A stretch of 15,777 nucleotides of DNA from an uncultured Halieaceae bacterium (GCA_913063005.1 CAJXZI010000020.1:1-15777), one strand, 5' to 3'. Shown: positions 7,319 through 14,535, counted from the stretch's first letter. Notes: a model not told the origin generated them from the sequence alone. Program-made: numbers and translations.

Positions 7319-7939
7319 TTATGCAAATGCGTCCGACGCACCCAACCCCTGACGGAGCAACTGAATCTCTTCACCACTCATATCGACGACCGTAGTGGGC
7401 TCCAAACCGCAGTAACCACCGTCAATCACGAGATCGACATCGCGCTCTAAGGTTGTACGTATATCGTACGGATCACTGAGCGGATAGTCATCACCTGGAA
7501 GCAATAAGGTGACCGACATCAGTGGCTCTCCAAGTTCTCTGAGGAGCGATTGCGCGATCGCATTGTCCGGAACGCGCAAACCGATTGTTTTTCGCTTTGG
7601 ACTCATCAAGCGACGCGGCACCTCTTTGCTCGCCTCAAAAATAAAGGTGTAGGGCCCGGGTGTCGCATGTTTGATTAACCTGTAAGCCGCATTATCAACG
7701 CGAGCGTAGCGCGAAAGTTCAGATAAATCCTGACACAGCAGCGTGAAATTATGGTCGTCCGCCAGCTTTCGAATCTGACGAATACGCTCAGCACCCGCTT
7801 TGTTATCAAGACGGCACCCCAAGGCATAAGCCGAGTCCGTGGGATAAGCGATAACACCGCCACTTGAGAGGATGTCGACGGCCTGACTAATCAAGCGACT
7901 TTGCGGCGTCTCCGGATGGATACTGAAAAATTGGCTCAT
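7319..7939 (-). CDS. yciO: YciO, Sua5/YciO/YrdC-family protein
   Basis: This is a 206-residue member of the Sua5/YciO/YrdC fold, which includes the enzymes making threonylcarbamoyl-AMP for tRNA t6A. The sequence aligns with E. coli YciO rather than TsaC: it begins MSQFFSIHPETPQSRLI, has the nucleotide-binding YPTDSAYALGC (about 33-43) and the KRKTIGLRVPDN segment, and lacks the C-terminal Sua5 domain. The role of YciO in cells is not settled, so I keep it separate from TsaC. The ATG is at 7939, 25 bases after the rnm stop, with a GGGAATAAGAA stretch upstream. The rnm-yciO pairing is also found in E. coli (yciV-yciO). Confidence 0.93.
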   Translation of the reverse strand: MSQFFSIHPETPQSRLISQAVDILSSGGVIAYPTDSAYALGCRLDNKAGAERIRQIRKLADDHNFTLLCQDLSELSRYARVDNAAYRLIKHATPGPYTFIFEASKEVPRRLMSPKRKTIGLRVPDNAIAQSLLRELGEPLMSVTLLLPGDDYPLSDPYDIRTTLERDVDLVIDGGYCGLEPTTVVDMSGEEIQLLRQGLGASDAFA

Positions 7940-7958
7940 TTTATTCTTATTCCCTACC

Positions 7959-7973
7959 GCGCGATTATCGCGC
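7959..7973. other. GC-rich perfect hairpin at the rnm stop codon
   Basis: GCGCGATTATCGCGC has two perfect 6-base arms around a 3-base loop, and the loop is the rnm stop codon (TAA on the minus strand). No T-tract follows on the minus strand, so it is a poor intrinsic terminator. It could pause or partly attenuate transcription, or stabilise the upstream message, between rnm and yciO. The function is inference. Confidence 0.4.
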
Positions 7974-8834
7974 TTTAGCGTCCAATGTACTCTCGACGCA
8001 GCCAGTCAACGCCCGCTCACACCAAAGGTAACGACCGGCCGTAAGCCTATCCGTATCTATTCCTAACGTCGGGCCGTATTCGAAACTTCGATGAAAATCC
8101 GAGCCCGCCGAGACGAGAAGATTTAACGACTCAGCCATCTGACTCAAGCGCTTCATGTCGGGCTCCGGTTGGCGACCATTCAGGATTTCCAGACACTCTC
8201 CGCCTGCCGTCTTGAAATCGTTAAGCAATGCGCGAAGTTTCATTCCGGTGAGCCGGTACTTCAACGGGTGAGCGAGTACAGCAATGCCACCGGCAGCTGT
8301 GATGCCACTAACCACGTCGGCCATAGCAGGCCAAAAGGCCTTCACATCACCTATCTTTCCCGCACCCAAATATTTGTCGAATGCTTCGGTCAGCGACGTT
8401 ACGTGTTGTGCCTCAACCAGCCATTGCGCGAAATGCGGACGACCGATTTGACTGCCGTTAGCCGCTTTCAGCGCACCATCCAAGGCGCCAGAAAAGCCGA
8501 CTTTTTCCAGCCGCTCGGCAATCGTCTTTGCGCGTTCGACACGCGACGCCGAGAGCGACTCAACCATTTCAACCATCTGCGCCGCTGTGTCGTCAAAATC
8601 TAATCCAACCACGTGAATCGTCGTCTTTGCCCAACGACAGGACAATTCAACACCCGATATCAAGCCGACATCCCGAGCCGCCTGAGAACTTTTCACCGAT
8701 AAATAACCGGCTAAGGTGTCGTGGTCGGTAATCGCAAAACACGATACACCCTCAGCCTTGGCCTTGAGCAGCAAATCGCTGGGCGCCAGTGCACCATCGG
8801 ACGCCGAGGAATGTGTATGGAAGTCAACGATCAC
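7965..8834 (-). CDS. rnm: PHP-domain 5'-3' exoribonuclease RNase AM (YciV/TrpH family)
   Basis: The E. coli homologue YciV, renamed RNase AM, trims 5' ends of rRNA precursors; relatives also hydrolyse 3',5'-nucleoside bisphosphates. The 289-residue protein has the trinuclear metal site of the PHP fold: His6 and His8 (DFHTHS), Asp13, His38 (AITDHDT), Glu63 (SGVELSC), His74, His189 (VLAHPLKY), Asp246 and His248 (AGSDFH). The start is a GTG (8834-8832). No ATG lies upstream in frame nearby, and the product then begins MIVDFHTHS as family members do. The ribosome binding site is weak. It heads the minus-strand operon that also makes YciO, ScpA, ScpB and RluB, and is divergent from yciB. Confidence 0.92.
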   Translation of the reverse strand: MIVDFHTHSSASDGALAPSDLLLKAKAEGVSCFAITDHDTLAGYLSVKSSQAARDVGLISGVELSCRWAKTTIHVVGLDFDDTAAQMVEMVESLSASRVERAKTIAERLEKVGFSGALDGALKAANGSQIGRPHFAQWLVEAQHVTSLTEAFDKYLGAGKIGDVKAFWPAMADVVSGITAAGGIAVLAHPLKYRLTGMKLRALLNDFKTAGGECLEILNGRQPEPDMKRLSQMAESLNLLVSAGSDFHRSFEYGPTLGIDTDRLTAGRYLWCERALTGCVESTLDAKAR

Positions 8835-8935
8835 AATTACTAAACTAACAACCTTTGTGGCGGGTAATTACACTTAACACAATTCAGCACACGCACCCGG
8901 TTAAGAACCTATAGCCGCATAGTAACAGAGCGAAC
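8835..8935. promoter_or_regulatory. rnm/yciB divergent intergenic region
   Basis: These 101 bases separate two divergent operons and must contain both promoters. On the minus strand TGTAAT (8872-8867) resembles a -10 element for rnm, but I find no good -35. On the plus strand TATAGC (8911-8916) or CATAGT (8919-8924) could serve yciB, again without a clear -35. GGTTAAGAACC (8899-8909) is an 11-base palindrome and possible operator. All of this is tentative. Confidence 0.3.
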
Positions 8936-9592
8936 ATGAAGCAAGCCCTAGAATTTTTTCCTTTAGTAATATTCTTCGTCGTATTCCAACTGTCTGGAAA
9001 GACAGTGTCGATTGGCGAGTATGTCTACACCTTTGACAGCATCTATTCCGCCACCATTGCTCTCGTGGTTGCCACGCTGCTTCAGGTCGTCATCGTGAAA
9101 CTGGTTTGGGGCAAGGTGGAAAAGCGGTTGCTGGGTGTTGCGGCTGCCGTAACGCTGTTTGGCGGCGCCACCGTGGCGCTGAGGGACCCCGTTTTTATCT
9201 TTTGGAAACCTACTGTGTTTAATTGGGCACTCGCAGGGGTTTATGTTGTGTGGCACTTTGTGCGCAAGCGCTGTTTCTTTCAGGAGTTACTACCTGATGA
9301 AATTGAAATGCCACAGCATGCATGGCGTAACGTCACGGTCGTTTCCACACTGCACTTTTTTATGGTCGGTGCCGTCAATCTCTATGTGGCCTACAATTAT
9401 CCGATGGATACTTGGGTGTCCTTCAAGCTCTGGTCAGCATTTTTGTTCACCATTCTCTGGGCGGTCATCATTGGCGTTATCATGGGGCCCTATCTTAAAG
9501 AAGCGGATGCGAAAGAATCTGACGATTCTCGAGAGGCTCTTTCCCAGGCCGAAAAAGCGGGCGCTGACGACGAGACGACAAAAACTTTTTAA
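8936..9592 (+). CDS. yciB: Inner membrane septation protein YciB/IspZ
   Basis: YciB is an inner-membrane protein linked in enterobacteria to envelope synthesis, cell division and intracellular spread of Shigella. The 218 residues include hydrophobic segments at about 4-20, 35-56, 64-82, 93-110, 132-154 and 164-186, matching the five or six spans of the family. The start MKQALEFFPLVIFFVVF is the typical YciB N-terminus. The charged tail after 186 is longer than in the roughly 180-residue E. coli protein and is rich in Asp, Glu and Lys. The ATG has only a weak GAGCGA upstream. The gene is 23 bases ahead of the SH3b protein gene. The usual partner yciI is not next to it. Confidence 0.93.
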   Translation: MKQALEFFPLVIFFVVFQLSGKTVSIGEYVYTFDSIYSATIALVVATLLQVVIVKLVWGKVEKRLLGVAAAVTLFGGATVALRDPVFIFWKPTVFNWALAGVYVVWHFVRKRCFFQELLPDEIEMPQHAWRNVTVVSTLHFFMVGAVNLYVAYNYPMDTWVSFKLWSAFLFTILWAVIIGVIMGPYLKEADAKESDDSREALSQAEKAGADDETTKTF

Positions 9593-9615
9593 CCGGGTGC
9601 CGGGGGCAACGAGAA

Positions 9616-10374
9616 ATGAACAACCAAGCAACATGGGTCGTAGCAATAGCAATGATGCTTTCCTCGGTCTCAACGTTGGCGCAGCAGGAAGAAGCGCGCC
9701 AAGAGTCCGCGGCTGCTGATATCAGTGAACCGCTGAGTGCCAATAGCGAAGCCAAGACGGGCGAAATACGCTACGTCACCGACCTCATTTACACCCCTAT
9801 ACGAACAGGTCCTGGAGGCGACTACCGTATAGTCAACAAGGGCCTACCCTCTGGGACCCAGCTCACTTATTTCGGCAGCACGGAAGATGGCGTCTGGGCT
9901 GAGGTTGAGACGCAGGGCGGCACGCGCGGGTATCTGCGCGCTCAATATCTACAAGCGGAGATACCGAGAGCCAATCAGGTCAATGCGCTTGAAAAAGAGC
10001 TGGAGAAGGCACGTTCCCGCGCATCGGAACTAGAGGCACAACTCGATACGTCCATTGACGAGCTAACGAACGCTAATGAAGACCGCGGTACGACCGCCCA
10101 AGACCTCGAGGCGACAAAACAAGAGCTCGCGGAGATAAAGCGTATCTCAGCCAATGCGATTCAACTCGATCGTTTGACCAATGAGTTGACCTCAAAGCTT
10201 GAAGACGCGAACTCTCGTATTGATCTTTTAAAGCTTGAGAATGCAAGATTGGAGGAGCGCATAGCGAGTCGTCAGCGTCTCGAGGGTATTTTCGCCATCC
10301 TAGCGGGCATCTTTATTGCGCTTGTGATTCCGCGCTTAACGGTAAAACGCCGCCGAAATGACGGCTGGCGCTAA
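9616..10374 (+). CDS. Secreted SH3b-domain, coiled-coil, C-terminally anchored protein (TIGR04211/YgiM-like)
   Basis: The 252-residue product has an N-terminal signal peptide (1-22, likely cleaved after LA before QQEE). A bacterial SH3 domain follows at about 49-116 (VTDLIYTPIRTGPGGDYRIV through WAEVETQGGTRGYLRAQYL). Then come a heptad-like coiled coil (about 120-222), one transmembrane helix (about 223-238) and a short basic tail (RLTVKRRR). This order matches the SH3-domain protein family that includes E. coli YgiM. It predicts a periplasmic SH3b head on a coiled-coil stalk anchored in the inner membrane; SH3b domains often contact peptidoglycan. The exact role is unknown. It lies 23 bases after yciB, so the two are probably co-expressed. 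GAGAA precedes the ATG. Confidence 0.85.
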   Translation: MNNQATWVVAIAMMLSSVSTLAQQEEARQESAAADISEPLSANSEAKTGEIRYVTDLIYTPIRTGPGGDYRIVNKGLPSGTQLTYFGSTEDGVWAEVETQGGTRGYLRAQYLQAEIPRANQVNALEKELEKARSRASELEAQLDTSIDELTNANEDRGTTAQDLEATKQELAEIKRISANAIQLDRLTNELTSKLEDANSRIDLLKLENARLEERIASRQRLEGIFAILAGIFIALVIPRLTVKRRRNDGWR

Positions 10375-10384
10375 ACGCGTCGTT

Positions 10385-10406
10385 GAGCGCCCGCAAACCG
10401 GCGCTC
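10385..10406 (+). terminator. Hairpin after the SH3b gene, possible terminator
   Basis: GAGCGCC (10385-10391) and GGCGCTC (10400-10406) form a perfect 7-base GC-rich stem with an 8-base loop, starting ten bases after the SH3b stop codon. The downstream sequence is not an immediate T-run; TATTTT comes only 14 bases later. It may therefore be a weak or Rho-assisted terminator for the yciB operon. Confidence 0.4.
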
Positions 10407-10424
10407 GCAAACGCACGTATTTTC

Positions 10425-10451
10425 AGGTCTGGTAAACGTAGCTACAGACCT
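10425..10451. other. Inverted repeat upstream of ppiA
   Basis: AGGTCTG (10425-10431) and CAGACCT (10445-10451) are perfect 7-base arms around a 13-base loop that itself contains the palindrome GTAGCTAC (10438-10445). It is followed by TTAATT. It could be a second terminator stem or an operator for the ppiA operon. No known riboswitch or binding site is recognised. Confidence 0.4.
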
Positions 10452-10506
10452 TAATTGCAGTGAGTAGCGGCTATACCCATTCTGATGATCGAGATTTGGT
10501 ATACCC

Positions 10507-10535
10507 TTGCGACGTTTGCCATCGACGCCATAAGT
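10507..10535 (+). promoter_or_regulatory. Weak candidate promoter for the ppiA operon
   Basis: TTGCGA (10507-10512) and ATAAGT (10530-10535), 17 bases apart, are a poor but correctly spaced sigma70-like pair about 45 bases upstream of the ppiA start. A direct repeat of TATACCC lies just upstream (10472-10478 and 10500-10506). Some promoter is needed because the hairpins suggest the upstream transcript ends here. The specific assignment is weak. Confidence 0.2.
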
Positions 10536-10566
10536 GTTCAAGCAAACCTACGTTTCATTTACCCCT

Positions 10567-10572
10567 GAAGGA
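10567..10572 (+). promoter_or_regulatory. Shine-Dalgarno sequence that fixes the ppiA start
   Basis: GAAGGAG (10567-10573 including the final G) stands seven bases before the GTG at 10580. It is the strongest ribosome binding site in the window. It selects this GTG over the far upstream GTG at 10460 that also keeps the frame open. Confidence 0.8.
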
Positions 10573-10579
10573 GTTTCCA

Positions 10580-11176
10580 GTGTTGTCCCTTAAGCAGACT
10601 ATTCTGAGTGTTTTAACCGTGGTCTTCATGGCGATCGGCAGCATGGCCTCCGCGGAAAACCCTATCGTTAAGTTGGAGACCAACGTCGGCGATATCACAG
10701 TTCTGCTTTATGCGGACAAAGCACCCAAAACGGTTGAGAACTTCCTCGCTCATGTGGACGAAGGCTTTTACAAGCACACGATCTTTCATCGTGTAATTGA
10801 TAACTTCATGGTCCAGGGCGGTGGCTTTGATGTGGATTTAAAGCAGAAAGACTCGGGCCGAACCGTAGCCAACGAATCAAAGAATCGCCTTCACAACGAA
10901 CGTGGCACGCTTGCCATGGCGCGCACCAGCGACCCCGACTCTGCAGGTAGCCAGTTCTTCATTAATCAGCGCAATAACCCGCGTCTCGACTGGACACCAT
11001 TTAATCCGGGATACACCGTATTTGGCGAGGTAATCAGTGGTATGCGTGTCGTCGACTTCATGGCTTCTTCCCCCACAGGAAATGCTATGGGTTCAACCGA
11101 CAAGGGAAAAATGCCTCTGCAAAATGTGCCACTGGATCCGATAGTAATCCTCCGCGTGACGCGCGTATCCTCATGA
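10580..11176 (+). CDS. ppiA: Periplasmic peptidyl-prolyl cis-trans isomerase (cyclophilin PpiA)
   Basis: This cyclophilin catalyses proline cis-trans isomerisation and helps proteins fold. From the GTG at 10580 the product is 198 residues, with a clear signal peptide (MLSLKQTILSVLTVVFMAIG, cut after MASA at about 25), so it acts in the periplasm. The cyclophilin motifs are intact: FHRVI (69-73, catalytic Arg71), FMVQGGG (77-83), AMART and SAGSQFFI (121-128), ending with QNVPLDPIVIL. The GTG is chosen for its strong ribosome binding site and because the signal peptide then begins at residue 1. The stop overlaps the pdxJ start (ATGA), an unusual pairing for pdxJ. Confidence 0.94.
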   Translation: MLSLKQTILSVLTVVFMAIGSMASAENPIVKLETNVGDITVLLYADKAPKTVENFLAHVDEGFYKHTIFHRVIDNFMVQGGGFDVDLKQKDSGRTVANESKNRLHNERGTLAMARTSDPDSAGSQFFINQRNNPRLDWTPFNPGYTVFGEVISGMRVVDFMASSPTGNAMGSTDKGKMPLQNVPLDPIVILRVTRVSS

Positions 11177-11943
11177 CGATTCTCAGTGTCAATTTGAACA
11201 AAGTCGCGCTGGTCCGTAACTCACGTGATACGACCTCGCCGTCGCCAGTAGAGTTCGCAGCCAGCGCTGTGGCCGCCGGTGCAGAGGGCATTACTGTGCA
11301 CCCAAGACCCGATCAACGGCACATTCGAGCTTCGGACTGCCATGAGCTAGCGAGCGCAGTAACGGTGGAATTCAACATTGAAGGCAACCCCTTTGCACCG
11401 CCTGTGGCAAGTGGCCGTGAAAACGTCTCTGACTACCCTGGGTTTATGTCTCTCGTCGAGGCAACTAGGCCCGCTCAAGTCACACTCGTCCCAGATGGAG
11501 ACGCACAACTGACATCGGACCACGGTTTCGACTTACGACAGGATAGCGAGCGCCTACAACCTATCATCAAGCAGTTAAAAGCGTGGAACTGTCGGGTAAG
11601 CGTGTTCATGGACCCCGAACCCGAGCAGATGGCACTTGCTGCTGCGATTGGTGCTGATCGCATCGAGCTTTACACGGAGGCGTACGCGGTCGCTCACGCT
11701 CAGGGCAACTTCACGTCAACCTTAGCTGCCTTTGTGGAAACAGCAATCGCAGCAAACGAGGCTGGCCTCGGCGTGAACGCTGGTCACGATCTTAACCTCG
11801 ATAATCTGCCTGATTTCAAAATCCCCCATTTACTTGAAGTGTCGATTGGCCACGCGCTTACGGTCGACGCGTTGCGCTATGGATTTAGTGAGAGTGTGAG
11901 GCGCTATTGCAGGGCGCTTGAGCTTCGAGTTGCCAGTGACTGA
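11173..11943 (+). CDS. pdxJ: Pyridoxine 5'-phosphate synthase PdxJ, divergent 'NK' type
   Basis: PdxJ condenses 3-amino-2-oxopropyl phosphate with 1-deoxyxylulose 5-phosphate to pyridoxine 5'-phosphate in the DXP-dependent vitamin B6 route. The 256-residue protein is a TIM barrel with the expected active-site elements: His43, Arg45 and His50 in TVHPRPDQRHI, Glu70 in FNIEGNP, and His205 in NAGHD, then EVSIGHAL. The N-terminal strand reads SVNLNKVALVRNSR, with Asn9-Lys10 where the E. coli enzyme has Asp-His (VNIDH). From memory, this variant and the FNIEGNPFAPP insert resemble PdxJ of Xanthomonadales and Bacteroidota, not of enterics. The gene is also not in the common rnc-era-recO-pdxJ-acpS cluster. 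It could be the sole pdxJ or a second, transferred copy. It overlaps ppiA by four bases. Confidence 0.92.
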   Translation: MTILSVNLNKVALVRNSRDTTSPSPVEFAASAVAAGAEGITVHPRPDQRHIRASDCHELASAVTVEFNIEGNPFAPPVASGRENVSDYPGFMSLVEATRPAQVTLVPDGDAQLTSDHGFDLRQDSERLQPIIKQLKAWNCRVSVFMDPEPEQMALAAAIGADRIELYTEAYAVAHAQGNFTSTLAAFVETAIAANEAGLGVNAGHDLNLDNLPDFKIPHLLEVSIGHALTVDALRYGFSESVRRYCRALELRVASD

Positions 11944-12658
11944 GAGCTCGACCCCAGTGAGCGATGGCAACACCGAATTCGACGAGTTGCCGCCCTACCT
12001 TGTTCCCCATAGCCAGTCGCCAACTCGGATTGTTTATGAGGACACTGACCTCCTGATTGTCGATAAACCTCACCACTTATTGAGCGTGCCCGGCCGGCAT
12101 CCTCTGAATCACGACAGCCTCATTCGCAGGCTTCAGCCTCGGTACCCTCACGTGAACGCAGTACATCGGCTGGATCTCGACACCTCGGGCATCATGGTTG
12201 TTCCCAAACACAAAGCGAGCCTTTCGGAGCTTGCCCGCCAATTTCAACGTCGTCAGATAGAAAAAGAATACACGGCCGTCTTGTGGGGCGAGCTATCTCA
12301 AGACAGTGGCGCGGTAGAACTGCCGATAGCAACAGACTGGCCAAATCGGCCAAAACAAATCATCTGCCACGAGCGCGGCAAACACGCTTTGACTTATTTC
12401 GAGGTCATCGAGCGTCGAGATAACCGCACATTGGTGAAACTCAAACCGGTTACAGGGCGTTCACATCAGCTCCGTGTCCACATGCAGACACTGGGCCATC
12501 CCATTATTGGTTGCGATATGTACGCCCACAAAGAGGCCCTCGAGGCTTCGCCACGATTATTACTGCACGCAACTCGACTAAAGTTGTGCGCACCGTCTAC
12601 AGGGCATTGGATTTCCGCCTTCACACCGATACCGTTCGCGCTCCAACCTGGGGTGTAG
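11936..12658 (+). CDS. rluA: RluA-type dual 23S rRNA/tRNA pseudouridine synthase
   Basis: E. coli RluA makes pseudouridine at 23S rRNA U746 and at U32 of several tRNAs. The family motifs are intact: YEDTDLLIVDKPHHLLSVPG, the catalytic HRLDLDTSG (Asp80 counted from this start), DWPNRPKQ and VTGRSHQLRVHMQTLGHPI. The latter two are closer to RluA than to RluC or RluD, and no S4 domain is present. The start is uncertain. No ATG is in frame; TTG 11918, GTG 11936 and GTG 11957 are the options. I choose 11936 (240 residues), which overlaps the pdxJ stop by eight bases with GAG six bases upstream. The first 25 or so residues are not conserved in any case. Confidence 0.92.
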   Translation: MTESSTPVSDGNTEFDELPPYLVPHSQSPTRIVYEDTDLLIVDKPHHLLSVPGRHPLNHDSLIRRLQPRYPHVNAVHRLDLDTSGIMVVPKHKASLSELARQFQRRQIEKEYTAVLWGELSQDSGAVELPIATDWPNRPKQIICHERGKHALTYFEVIERRDNRTLVKLKPVTGRSHQLRVHMQTLGHPIIGCDMYAHKEALEASPRLLLHATRLKLCAPSTGHWISAFTPIPFALQPGV

Positions 12659-12666
12659 ATCCTGTT

Positions 12667-12670
12667 AAGG
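12667..12670 (+). promoter_or_regulatory. Ribosome binding site supporting a TTG start
   Basis: AAGG lies seven bases before the TTG at 12678. The downstream frame has no ATG or GTG in its first part, so this site is what supports the TTG start of the DUF2244 gene. Confidence 0.5.
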
Positions 12671-12677
12671 CTGTCTG

Positions 12678-13181
12678 TTGATTACTGAACTTTTTGAAAA
12701 TGATGAGCGATTGATCATCGTAAAGCCCAACAAAAGCGCAACGTGGCGAACAAACCTCTACGCTCTAATCGCCATTTCGATCCCCTCGCTCGGTGCCGCT
12801 ATTGGTTTTGCGCTGTTGGGCGCGTGGCCTATCTTACCCTTCGCAGGCGCAGAGCTTATCGGGCTTGCTGCTGCGCTCTACTATGTCAATTGGAAGCTTG
12901 AATATCGTCAAGTGGTAACGTTTCAAGCAGCCTCCGTGAAGATTGAAAAGGGATACTTTGTGCCGAAGCGCACCTGGCTCTGGGCGCGAGATGAGACCGC
13001 TGTGAACGTCATCGAGGCGAAGAACCAATGGGAAGGACCCGAACTCTGGCTGCACAATAAAGAGAATCGCACCGCCATCGGTGAGTTCCTAAATAAGGAA
13101 GAAGCCGAAGATTTGCTGAAACGATTGCGTGCAGAATTACCGGTTCGAACCTACGGTAGCGAACGGAAGTTCACCCTGTGA
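12678..13181 (+). CDS. DUF2244 family inner-membrane protein
   Basis: The 167-residue protein matches the DUF2244 family, which has no established function. It starts with a short polar segment and the family-like VKPNKSATWRTNL (15-27). Two adjacent transmembrane helices follow (about 27-48 and 52-71, with ALLGAWPILPFAGAEL at the turn). The cytoplasmic domain after them (about 72-167) has many Trp and charged residues (LWARDETAVNVIEAKNQWEG). The start is TTG at 12678; no ATG or GTG is available before the conserved segment. It sits 19 bases after rluA and 34 bases before rimO, so it is probably co-transcribed with them. Confidence 0.82.
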   Translation: MITELFENDERLIIVKPNKSATWRTNLYALIAISIPSLGAAIGFALLGAWPILPFAGAELIGLAAALYYVNWKLEYRQVVTFQAASVKIEKGYFVPKRTWLWARDETAVNVIEAKNQWEGPELWLHNKENRTAIGEFLNKEEAEDLLKRLRAELPVRTYGSERKFTL

Positions 13182-13215
13182 GACAATGTCACCGTTAACT
13201 GACGGATAGAACACA

Positions 13216-14535
13216 ATGTCTCAAGCACAAAAAGTGGGTTTTGTATCTCTGGGCTGCCCTAAAGCGCTGGTGGACTCAGAACGCATCCTGACTCAGCTCA
13301 GATTTGACGGTTACGAAGTCTCGCCTTCATACGAAGACGCAGGTGTTGTTATCGTCAATACCTGCGGTTTTATCGACAGTGCGAAGGAAGAATCCCTTGC
13401 GGCAATTGGGGAAGCTCTTGAGGAGAATGGGCGTGTTTTGGTGACCGGCTGTATGGGTGGCGGTGAGCAAGCTGACCTCGTCTTAGAGCGACACCCAAAG
13501 GTCCTCGGTATAACGGGACCTGCGGCCTACGAAGAGGTGCTTTCCGAAGTAAGACGTGTACTGCCCAACGCACACGTGCCCGACCCCAAAATCGATCTAA
13601 TTCCTGCGCAAGGGGTAAAGCTAACCCCGAAACACTACGCCTATTTAAAAATCTCCGAGGGCTGCAATCACCGGTGTCGGTTTTGCATCATTCCCAGCTT
13701 GCGTGGCGATTTAGTGAGTCGACCGATTGGGGACGTGATGCGCGAAGCTGAGCAACTCGCGCGCTCTGGGGTGAAAGAGCTACTGGTGATCTCTCAGGAC
13801 ACCAGCGCCTACGGCGTCGACATCAAATACAAGACCGATTTCTGGGGCGGTCGTCCACTGAAAAGCGATTTGTATAACCTCGCCTCAGCGCTGGGAGAAT
13901 TAGGCATTTGGGTTCGAATGCACTACGTCTACCCCTACCCCCACGTGGACAAAGTCATTCCACTGATGGCTGAAGGCAAAATCTTGCCTTATCTCGACAT
14001 CCCGCTACAGCACGGCAGTCCGAGCGTCCTAAAACGGATGAAGCGGCCCGCAGCCTCTGAGAAAACCCTCGATCGTATTCGCTCTTGGCGAGAAATCTGT
14101 CCAGACATCACGCTGCGCTCCACCTTTATCGTAGGCTTCCCCGGTGAAACCGAAGCTGAGTTCAATGAGCTGCTAGATTTCATGCGTGAAGCCTCTCTCG
14201 ATCGCGTTGGCTGCTTTAAATATTCCGCCGTTGAGGGCGCGACCGCAAATGAGCTTGATAACCCCGTCCCTGAGGCTGTGAAAGAAGAGCGATGGCATCA
14301 ATTCATGGCAGTACAGCAAGAAATCAGTGCGGAGCGGCTTCAGCGCAAAATAGGCTCTCACATGGATATTATCGTCGATGAGGTATCCAGCGACGGCGCG
14401 GTTGGTCGAACCAAAGGAGACGCACCAGAGATCGATGGACTGGTCTACCTCAAAAACACCGATGGCCTCACACCGGGCAGCGTCGTGAATCGGCAAATTG
14501 TCGACGCAGACGACTATGACCTCTGGGCTGACTAG
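13216..14535 (+). CDS. rimO: Ribosomal protein S12 methylthiotransferase RimO
   Basis: RimO is a radical-SAM enzyme that adds a methylthio group to the beta-carbon of an aspartate in ribosomal protein S12 (Asp89 in E. coli). The 439 residues hold an N-terminal UPF0004 domain with cluster ligands Cys14, Cys50 and Cys79. The radical-SAM barrel carries Cys150, Cys154 and Cys157 (GCNHRCRFC), and a C-terminal TRAM domain spans about 375-437. The motifs SLGCPKALVDSE and HYAYLKISEGC separate RimO from MiaB. The ATG has a GGA ten bases upstream. The gene ends 12 bases before rsmE, so two ribosome-modifying enzymes are probably co-transcribed. Confidence 0.97.
   Translation: MSQAQKVGFVSLGCPKALVDSERILTQLRFDGYEVSPSYEDAGVVIVNTCGFIDSAKEESLAAIGEALEENGRVLVTGCMGGGEQADLVLERHPKVLGITGPAAYEEVLSEVRRVLPNAHVPDPKIDLIPAQGVKLTPKHYAYLKISEGCNHRCRFCIIPSLRGDLVSRPIGDVMREAEQLARSGVKELLVISQDTSAYGVDIKYKTDFWGGRPLKSDLYNLASALGELGIWVRMHYVYPYPHVDKVIPLMAEGKILPYLDIPLQHGSPSVLKRMKRPAASEKTLDRIRSWREICPDITLRSTFIVGFPGETEAEFNELLDFMREASLDRVGCFKYSAVEGATANELDNPVPEAVKEERWHQFMAVQQEISAERLQRKIGSHMDIIVDEVSSDGAVGRTKGDAPEIDGLVYLKNTDGLTPGSVVNRQIVDADDYDLWAD

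Noticed and set aside
9243..9719. 158-codon plus-strand frame spanning yciB and the SH3b gene start
   Set aside because: It is a frame shadow of yciB. The translation lacks the membrane pattern and the two real genes account for the DNA.
10460..10579. In-frame upstream extension of ppiA from GTG 10460, with a CDVCHRRHKC zinc-finger-like stretch
   Set aside because: It would bury the signal peptide and has no ribosome binding site. The strong GAAGGAG before GTG 10580 gives a normal secreted cyclophilin. The Cys/His cluster is probably chance in untranslated leader.
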